This document shows, one piece after another, positions 39,539 to 46,720 of a stretch of 64,000 nt of DNA. The position numbers were made by a program, and so were the translations under genes. Below the pieces are notes generated by a model. It had not been told where the DNA came from. It did not search any database and saw nothing but the letters and a program-made list of their open reading frames with translations. How positions within the stretch are numbered: position 1 is the stretch's first letter; each line of letters opens with the position of its first letter. Source of the DNA: a candidate division TA06 bacterium 32_111 (GTDB taxonomy: Bacteria > Hydrothermota > 32-111); the NCBI GenBank assembly GCA_001508335.1, contig LGFX01000008.1:58187-122186 (forward strand). Direction: 5' to 3'.

Positions 39539-40543
39539 TCAGTAAAAAGTTATCTCAGTTCTTCTATTCTTTAACCTGTTCTCTTTCGTTTCGTTGTCGA
39601 AAAGGTTCATCGTCTCTCCAAAACCTTTAATAGATATTCTCTCCTCTTCAATACCTTTCTCCAAAAAATATTCCCTAACCGTCTCGCACCTTTTTTCTGA
39701 AAGTTTTAAGTTTTCAGTAGCTTTTCCGGAATCATCTGTAAAAGAATGGATCTTTATTTTTAAAGATGGATAATCTTTTAAAATTTGAACCACTCTATCC
39801 AATTCTTCAAAAGAACTTTTCTCTATAATGGAACTGTTATTTTTAAATTTTAGTGAATTCAAATTTTTTGTAATGGTTCCGTTATCTTTCAATATATAAA
39901 TATTTGGAAAAGTGTCACAATCTTCAGTCAAGTTTATCTCTCTTACTAAAGGTAAATAACCCCGATGAGGATAAATATGTAAGGTACAGAGACCTACAAA
40001 ACCTGTTATCCTGAATATCCCTTTTAAAGAATCATAATCGCATTCATAATAGTTTTTACGATTTGTTGCATCGAAATAAAAAGAAAGAGGTTTTGAATTC
40101 TCAAAATCTAAAATTTTTCCTTTTAACTCTACCTTTTTTCCAATAGGTTTCAATTGAAAAATTTTGACTGTATTTGAATCCTTAGAAATTTTTACACTAT
40201 CTTCGTAAGGTTCCATATCATCAGATAACAATTTTATTTTGTATCTTCCCTCTTTCAATTTAATCTTTTTGTTCCCGTCTTCAATAAAAAATTTTTCTTT
40301 ACCGATTAAAATCAAAGCATCCAATTCGGAATCATCTTCCTGGGAGAAAACGTTAACTACCAAAAATCCTTCATTCTTTTTGAAATTGAGGAAATTTTTT
40401 GGGGAAGAAGAATGTGAAAAAAAACAACCCGATTTATAAGCGTAAAATCCCTCTATAGATTCTATCTTCCCCAAGCCCTTCCCGAAAACAATTAAAGAGG
40501 AAAAATGAAAAAAGATTAAAAATAAATTTATAATTTTTTTCAT
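39539..40543 (-). CDS. OmpA-family C-terminal domain protein
   Basis: Signal peptide; FEELDRVVQILKDYPSLKIKIHSFTDDSGKATENLKLSEKRCETVREYFLEKGIEEERISIKGFGE. Confidence 0.88.
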   Translation of the reverse strand: MKKIINLFLIFFHFSSLIVFGKGLGKIESIEGFYAYKSGCFFSHSSSPKNFLNFKKNEGFLVVNVFSQEDDSELDALILIGKEKFFIEDGNKKIKLKEGRYKIKLLSDDMEPYEDSVKISKDSNTVKIFQLKPIGKKVELKGKILDFENSKPLSFYFDATNRKNYYECDYDSLKGIFRITGFVGLCTLHIYPHRGYLPLVREINLTEDCDTFPNIYILKDNGTITKNLNSLKFKNNSSIIEKSSFEELDRVVQILKDYPSLKIKIHSFTDDSGKATENLKLSEKRCETVREYFLEKGIEEERISIKGFGETMNLFDNETKENRLKNRRTEITFY

Positions 40544-40635
40544 TCTAAAAATATTGTATAATTTTTTTTGATTTTGTCAATACCCTTTTTTTATTTTACC
40601 AAAAAGATAAAAATTTTTTATTTTCCAAATTTTTG

Positions 40636-40663
40636 TTGACAATTTGTCAATTTTAAATATAAT
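40636..40663 (+). promoter_or_regulatory. rpsU promoter with palindrome over -35
   Basis: TTGACA (40636-40641), 16-bp spacer, TATAAT (40658-40663); palindrome TTGACaatttGTCAA 40636-40650. Confidence 0.7.
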
Positions 40664-40697
40664 ACGGTAAAAAATTAACCAAAGTGAGGTGATTTTA

Positions 40698-40892
40698 ATG
40701 CCAGGAGTAAAAGTAAGAGAAGGTGAATCTTTTGATGGAGCATTGAAAAGGTTCAAAAGGTTATGTGAAAAGGCTGGAATATTAAGTGAGATTAAAAAAC
40801 ATCAATTCTATGAAAAGCCAAGTGAGATAAAGAAAAGGGAAAGGATACAGGCTTTAAGGAAGAGTTATCGCACGAATATGATGAAGGATTAA
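40698..40892 (+). CDS. rpsU: 30S ribosomal protein S21
   Basis: [52 protein letters not shown] 40698 with SD GAGGTGA. Confidence 0.95.
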   Translation: MPGVKVREGESFDGALKRFKRLCEKAGILSEIKKHQFYEKPSEIKKRERIQALRKSYRTNMMKD

Positions 40893-40893
40893 A

Positions 40894-41376
40894 TTGATGA
40901 ACATGGTCGATATAGTATCATCGACTTTAATCCTCATTAGTTCTATCATAGGTTTTTTTAAAGGAATTTTACAACCTTTCGGATATATTTTCGCTTTTAT
41001 AGTTTCATTCTTTATCGCATTAAAAAATTACATACCTTTTTCAAATTTTTTAGTTGGATATATAAAAATTGATGGGAATCTTATAAAATTGCTCTCTTTT
41101 CTTATCCTTCTTATAATAATTTTTTCCCTAATAGTCTTGGTAGTTTTTATAGTAGTTAAAATTTTAAAAAAAACACCTTTAACAATATTCGATAAGATTT
41201 TTGGTTTTTTGTTTTGGGGTTTGGTTACTTTTCTTCTAATAGGTGCTATTTTAAATTTTTTTGCTTCTTTAAATTTAGGGGAAATTTTTTTAAAAACTTT
41301 TAAGGAGAGTTTTGTTTTAAAGTACTATAAAATTTTTATAAGTTCTGAGATTATTAAAAATGTTTGGAAATATTAG
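40894..41376 (+). CDS. CvpA family membrane protein
   Basis: MVDIVSSTLILISSIIGFFKGILQPFGYIFAFIVSFFIAL; four TM segments; precedes mutS2. Confidence 0.82.
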   Translation: MMNMVDIVSSTLILISSIIGFFKGILQPFGYIFAFIVSFFIALKNYIPFSNFLVGYIKIDGNLIKLLSFLILLIIIFSLIVLVVFIVVKILKKTPLTIFDKIFGFLFWGLVTFLLIGAILNFFASLNLGEIFLKTFKESFVLKYYKIFISSEIIKNVWKY

Positions 41377-43660
41377 GGAAAGGGAAAAATTAGAACTTTC
41401 TCTTATTTTGGAAGAGTTTAAGAAAAATTCCCTTTTAAATTCTACCAAAGAGAAATTCGATAACCTCAATTATATAAAAGATAAGGAAGAGTATTCGAAA
41501 TTTAAAGATATTGTAACCAATTACAATAAAAAAATTTTTTTGAAACTTCCCTTTACCGGTTTTTCTAAAATTGATGAAATAACTGAAAGGATAAAGGATT
41601 TAAACGGACATCTTCAAGAGTCCGATCTTTTTGAGATAAAGAGTTCAATAGATTATACTTTAAAATTTTTCAAAACTGATAAAAACTATTTTTTTTCATT
41701 CTTTGATTTTCAATTTGATATAAATAAAGTATACCTATTTAAGGATAACATAGAAAGGATAGTTGATGATGATGGAAAAATAAAAGATGAAGCATCATCT
41801 AAACTTTTACATATAAGAAAAAATATAAACAAACTTCTTTCCTCTCAGGATAGAATAATTTCAAAGATACTTAAAAAGTATGAGAAGTATCTTACAGAAT
41901 CTAACATTACTCTTGTTGATAACAGAATAGTTCTACAGGTAGATGTTCATGAGAAAAACAGGGTTAAAGGAGTTTTTCATTCCTATTCGAATACAAAAAG
42001 AACAGTTTTTATTGAACCTGAGGAACTGGTTTTTTTGAACAACAGGTTGAACGAGTTGAAAGAGGAGGAAAGACTTGAGATAGCAAAAATCCTTGAAGAG
42101 TTGAAAAACTCTATCTTATCCGATCTTTCAATTTTTTCTATTTTTTCAACTTTTATTTCTAAGGTGGATTTTATAAATTCAACTCTTCTTTTTATGAACG
42201 AATACGATGCAAACTTCGTTCAGATAGAAGAGGAAATAGAACTTATTAGGGTTTACCACCCTATAATAAAAAAGGTTAAAGGTAAAGATGCAAAACCTGT
42301 AAACATTAAAATTGAAAAGAATAGATCACTTTTGATAACTGGACCTAACATGGGTGGTAAAACTGCTGTACTTAAAACTGTTGGAGTTTCAGCACTCTTA
42401 ACTAAACTTGGTCTTCCGATTTGTTCCAGTGAATTTTCAAAAATAAGGTTGTTTGATAAGATTTTTTGTGATATAGGAGACGACCAATCTTTAGAGAATG
42501 GTATTTCCACTTTTGCCTCTCACCTTTTAAACTATAAGAATATTGTTGAAAATTGTGACGAAAACTCTCTGATTCTTCTTGATGAGGTTGGAACAGGAAC
42601 ATCTATTAAGGAGGGAACATCTTTCGCCATTTCGCTGATAAAAACTTTTTTGGAAAAGGGATCAACTTTAGTTTTTACAACACATTATGACCCGATAAAA
42701 GATTTTTCATTGAAAAATGGGAGTATTTCCTGTTGTGCTATGAAATATGATTTTGAAAACAATATCCCTTATTTTGAACTCGAATATGGAACCGTTGGGC
42801 AATCAGGAATGTTCTCACTTTTAAAGAAATATGGTTTCCCAGAAAAGATAATTGAGGAAAGTTATAAAACAGTTGGTAAAGATTTTTTGGATTATACCCA
42901 ACTTATTAAGGATTACCAGTTGAAGATAGAAAAATTGGAATCGGAAAGAGAAAAATTGGAACTTTTGAAAAAGAGTCAGATGAAGATAGAAGAGATAACA
43001 AAAAAAGAGTTAGATGATTATTTGGATAAAAAAAATATTATGGAAAAAGAGTATAGAAAGAGAATAAACGAAAAGATAGAAAGTTTAAGAAGTGAGTTTG
43101 AGAAAGTTGTAAGAGAATTAACTGAGAGTAAAGAAAGGGTTCAAAAGAAAGAGATCATAAAAAATTTTAGAAAATTTTTGGATGAGAATATTGTTATTAA
43201 AGAGGTTGAAAAAGCTCAAAGTAAAGAAAATTTGACAATTAAGATTGGAGATACCGTTCAGTTGAGAGATAAGATTGAAGGGATTGTAAAAGATGTTGAT
43301 GGGGATAGAGTTTCCATAGATATAAATGGAGTTATTTTAAAGACCAATTTTTCCAATATAGTAAACATTGTTGAAAAAAAGAATGGTGTTGAGAAGAGAT
43401 ACCATCTTGGTGAAGAAATAAAAGAAGAGATAGATCTTAGAGGGAAATTTTCTGATGAGGCATTGGAGGAACTTGAAAATTACATTTTAAAAGCATCAGC
43501 TTCTGGAATTAAGAGGGTAAGAGTTATACATGGACATGGAAAGGGAATTCTGAAGGATAAAATACGAGGATTTTTGAAAGGAATAAAATTCGTTAAAGGT
43601 TTCTACCCAGCTCCTATAGAGGAAGGAGGGGATGGAGTGACAATAATTGAATTTATTTGA
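41360..43660 (+). CDS. mutS2: Endonuclease MutS2 with C-terminal Smr domain
   Basis: LLITGPNMGGKTAVLKTVG; LILLDEVGTGTSIKEG; C-terminal EIDLRGKFSDEALEELENYILKASASGIKRVRVIHGHGKGILK. Confidence 0.95.
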   Translation: MFGNIREREKLELSLILEEFKKNSLLNSTKEKFDNLNYIKDKEEYSKFKDIVTNYNKKIFLKLPFTGFSKIDEITERIKDLNGHLQESDLFEIKSSIDYTLKFFKTDKNYFFSFFDFQFDINKVYLFKDNIERIVDDDGKIKDEASSKLLHIRKNINKLLSSQDRIISKILKKYEKYLTESNITLVDNRIVLQVDVHEKNRVKGVFHSYSNTKRTVFIEPEELVFLNNRLNELKEEERLEIAKILEELKNSILSDLSIFSIFSTFISKVDFINSTLLFMNEYDANFVQIEEEIELIRVYHPIIKKVKGKDAKPVNIKIEKNRSLLITGPNMGGKTAVLKTVGVSALLTKLGLPICSSEFSKIRLFDKIFCDIGDDQSLENGISTFASHLLNYKNIVENCDENSLILLDEVGTGTSIKEGTSFAISLIKTFLEKGSTLVFTTHYDPIKDFSLKNGSISCCAMKYDFENNIPYFELEYGTVGQSGMFSLLKKYGFPEKIIEESYKTVGKDFLDYTQLIKDYQLKIEKLESEREKLELLKKSQMKIEEITKKELDDYLDKKNIMEKEYRKRINEKIESLRSEFEKVVRELTESKERVQKKEIIKNFRKFLDENIVIKEVEKAQSKENLTIKIGDTVQLRDKIEGIVKDVDGDRVSIDINGVILKTNFSNIVNIVEKKNGVEKRYHLGEEIKEEIDLRGKFSDEALEELENYILKASASGIKRVRVIHGHGKGILKDKIRGFLKGIKFVKGFYPAPIEEGGDGVTIIEFI

Positions 43661-43667
43661 TTTTCTA

Positions 43668-43695
43668 TTGAAATGGGAAATTTTAGGCGTATAAT
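43668..43695 (+). promoter_or_regulatory. Putative promoter for the T9SS-sorted protein gene
   Basis: TTGAAA (43668-43673), 16-bp spacer, TATAAT (43690-43695); SD AAGGAGGG before ATG 43718. Confidence 0.65.
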
Positions 43696-43717
43696 AAAAA
43701 AACAAAAAGGAGGGCAG

Positions 43718-46009
43718 ATGAAAAAAATCTCTTTATTATTTTTAATCACTTTTTTTTCTTTTTTTCTTTTTTCTTTTTCTGGTGGTTATGAAGGAAAAGT
43801 TGGAGATTTTAAATCTTTAACTTTGGATAGTAATTCAATAGATACTTTAAACTATGGGAGGACAAATTCACTTGGCTTTGAATTCGATGGCAGATACTTT
43901 TATCTTGCAAACAATAAAAGTGTAACCCCAGCCCGTGTTTATAGGATCGATTATCTTTATGGTATTTTAGATTCATGCCCTATGCCCAACAACGGAAATA
44001 TTTTTGGGATAGGAATAGTAGGTGATAATCTTTACATTTCAAACTATTCTAATGGTACCATAGAGAAAATAAATAAAAATTCCACACCTGTTGCTACTTA
44101 CTCTTCACCTGGTTCAATTGATACAAGAGGAGTAACAAGTGATGGGGAAAAACTCTATATAGCATCAACTGGGGGAAGTAGTTATAATGGTTTTATTTTT
44201 GTTACAGATACTTTTATAAATGTTATCGATACTTTGCATATTGCAACAATTATTGGATGGCCTATGGATATAGCATTTTGTGATATAGATTCAACTCTTT
44301 GGGTTTCAGATGATGTAAATGAGCAAATTTATAAACTCGATATAAGTGTTGATCCGCCAACAAAAATTGATAGTTTCCCATATCCTGATCCTGCAAGTAT
44401 TGGGGAAGGGGTTGCTTTTGATGGTAATGATATTTGGGTTACAACTTATCTGGATTCTTTTGCATACAGATTTGATGTTGGATATGCAAAAACAAGAGTA
44501 GCATACTTTGAAAACTACGCTCCATGGGGTACAACATCGAATGAAGATATTCTTTACAAACAAAGAATAGCTTTTCACCATTTTAATGAGAGTGAAATTC
44601 CTCTTATTGACTTAACAAAATTCCAAAAGTGCATATTCGCATCCCAGCAGGAAAGAAGCTTTTATGAGGCTTTATCTTCGGATAAATCAAGGTATGAAGG
44701 TTGGGTTAGAAATGGTGGAATTTTGCAAATAAATGGTGCAACTTTTAGTTCTCTTGATTGGAGTGGTGTTGAAATGCCTTTTGGTTTTACTATGAGTCTT
44801 GATTTTAAAGACTCTGTTTCAATTTTAAAAGAGTGGCACCCATTTTTAAATGAATTTTCATCGGAAAATGTTTCAACACTATCCAACTGGGGTTATTCTT
44901 CACATGGTGGTTTTATAAACTTACCTGAAAATTCTTACCCTGTAATTCTTTCATCAGATGGTATTGATACAATTCTTTTCATAAAGAGAATAGAAAAAGG
45001 AGGACTTATAGCAACAACGATGCCGATAGAGTATAGTTATGATAAAGGATATTCAAACATTGTTGAAAATATAGATATGTACTGGATATATGGAAATAGT
45101 CCAAATATACTTTGGGCTGTTGCTGATGATAATTCTCCAAATATAATAAAACAGTTAGAAGAATATCCAGATTTTGGAAATATAGATTACTTAAATGCTG
45201 TACTTTTTCTTCCAAACAGAGAAGACTTGTCTATATACGATATTGTGTTTACTTATCCAAATTATAGTTATCTTGAACCTGATAGCCTTGGAGATACCTT
45301 GCTACAATTTGTTAATGAAGGTAAATGGGTTATAACAGGAACTTTTTGTTGGTATACTTCTGGCAATGATCTCCGTGGTGGTATAATGGATACACTTATA
45401 AATCCATTTAAATCTATTAATGGAGGGAACCATTTTTCTACTGCAAATCTTGGGACATATCTTGTTACACATCCATTCATGCAAGATGTTAACACTCTTA
45501 GCGATGATTACAGGGACTCCCTTATTTTGGTTAATGGTGCTGATTCTGTTGCAAGGTGGGATGATGGTGAATGGCTTTTAGGTTATAGAAACCTTCCAAA
45601 ACCTATGGGAGGTGTTATTGGATTAAATATGGTTCCTGCCGACTGGAACATTGGATACAGTCTTGCTGGTGATTACTTACCACTTCTTCACAATCTTTTC
45701 AAAGCATCCGAACTTACAGGAATTGAAGAGGTTTCGGAGGATGGTAAAAATATTCATTTTGTGAAAAATGTTTCAACTATAACTTCAGGAATATTTTCAA
45801 TTTCATTTTTCGAAAATCTTAAAGAAAGAGTAACATTAAAAATTTATGATAACAATGGAAGGGTTATAAAAAGTATGGATTACGGTCCAAATATAGAAAG
45901 GATTAGTTTGGATCTTGGAAAGGAGAAGATCTCTGGTGGTGTTTACTTTTTCAAAATAGAGTCTAAAAAGAATTTAGCGAAGGGAAAATTCTTATACATA
46001 GGTAAATAG
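43718..46009 (+). CDS. Secreted beta-propeller-like protein with T9SS type A-like C-terminal sorting domain
   Basis: Signal peptide MKKISLLFLITFFSFFLFSFSGG; propeller-like repeats; C-term SISFFENLKERVTLKIYDNNGRVIKSMDYGPNIERISLDLGKEKISGGVYFFKIESKKNLAKGKFLYIGK. Confidence 0.82.
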   Translation: MKKISLLFLITFFSFFLFSFSGGYEGKVGDFKSLTLDSNSIDTLNYGRTNSLGFEFDGRYFYLANNKSVTPARVYRIDYLYGILDSCPMPNNGNIFGIGIVGDNLYISNYSNGTIEKINKNSTPVATYSSPGSIDTRGVTSDGEKLYIASTGGSSYNGFIFVTDTFINVIDTLHIATIIGWPMDIAFCDIDSTLWVSDDVNEQIYKLDISVDPPTKIDSFPYPDPASIGEGVAFDGNDIWVTTYLDSFAYRFDVGYAKTRVAYFENYAPWGTTSNEDILYKQRIAFHHFNESEIPLIDLTKFQKCIFASQQERSFYEALSSDKSRYEGWVRNGGILQINGATFSSLDWSGVEMPFGFTMSLDFKDSVSILKEWHPFLNEFSSENVSTLSNWGYSSHGGFINLPENSYPVILSSDGIDTILFIKRIEKGGLIATTMPIEYSYDKGYSNIVENIDMYWIYGNSPNILWAVADDNSPNIIKQLEEYPDFGNIDYLNAVLFLPNREDLSIYDIVFTYPNYSYLEPDSLGDTLLQFVNEGKWVITGTFCWYTSGNDLRGGIMDTLINPFKSINGGNHFSTANLGTYLVTHPFMQDVNTLSDDYRDSLILVNGADSVARWDDGEWLLGYRNLPKPMGGVIGLNMVPADWNIGYSLAGDYLPLLHNLFKASELTGIEEVSEDGKNIHFVKNVSTITSGIFSISFFENLKERVTLKIYDNNGRVIKSMDYGPNIERISLDLGKEKISGGVYFFKIESKKNLAKGKFLYIGK

Positions 46010-46024
46010 TTTTTTTAAACTTTC

Positions 46025-46058
46025 AAAAAAGGGGGTTTTTGGAAGACCCCCTTTTTTT
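46025..46058 (+). terminator. Rho-independent terminator
   Basis: AAAAAAGGGGG-tttttggaaga-CCCCCTTTTTTT just after stop at 46009. Confidence 0.88.
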
Positions 46059-46065
46059 AAAAATA

Positions 46066-46093
46066 TTGACATAAAAAAGAAGAGTTATATATT
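46066..46093 (+). promoter_or_regulatory. Putative leaderless promoter of thiamine pyrophosphokinase gene
   Basis: TTGACA (46066-46071), 16-bp spacer, TATATT (46088-46093), 6 nt, ATG at 46100, no SD. Confidence 0.68.
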
Positions 46094-46099
46094 AAAAGT

Positions 46100-46720
46100 A
46101 TGAACGAAGAGAAAGAGGTTTTGATAGTTGGTAACGGCGATGATATCTGTTCTGAAAAGACTATAAAAAATTTTGAAAATATAGTAGCTGCGGATGGTGG
46201 TTTCAACAATATTCCAGAAGGTGTAAAAACTTTATGTGTTATAGGTGATTTTGATTCTATTAAAAAGAAAGATATACCTAAAAAAATAAAAAAGATAAAA
46301 TTTCCGAAAAAAAAAGATTTTACCGATATAGAACTTGCAATTTCCTATTCTATTAAAAATGGTTATAAAAATATTTTTATAACAGGGATATCTGGTTCAA
46401 GGAAAGATCATTTCTTTACTTCTCTGATGCTTTTAAAAAAATATGAAAGGTATAATATCCATCTTTTAACTTCAAAAGAAGAGATATTCATTTTAAAACC
46501 TTTAACGATCTACGAATTTTTGGATATGAAAGATAAAAGAGTTTCTTTCTTTTCACTAACTTTAAAGAGTGAAAGGATAATCTCAAAAGGACTTGAGTAT
46601 GAATACAGGAATGGAAATCTTCGTTTCGATTTGCCCATAGGTGTTAGTAACAGGATAATGAAAGATAAAGTTTTATTCACTTTTGAAAAAGGAAGAATTT
46701 TATGTTTTTTAGAAATTTGA
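46100..46720 (+). CDS. Thiamine diphosphokinase
   Basis: VAADGGFNNIPEGVKTLCVIGDFDSIKKKDIP; FPKKKDFTDIELAISYSIKNGYKNIFITGISGSRKDHFF. Confidence 0.9.
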   Translation: MNEEKEVLIVGNGDDICSEKTIKNFENIVAADGGFNNIPEGVKTLCVIGDFDSIKKKDIPKKIKKIKFPKKKDFTDIELAISYSIKNGYKNIFITGISGSRKDHFFTSLMLLKKYERYNIHLLTSKEEIFILKPLTIYEFLDMKDKRVSFFSLTLKSERIISKGLEYEYRNGNLRFDLPIGVSNRIMKDKVLFTFEKGRILCFLEI

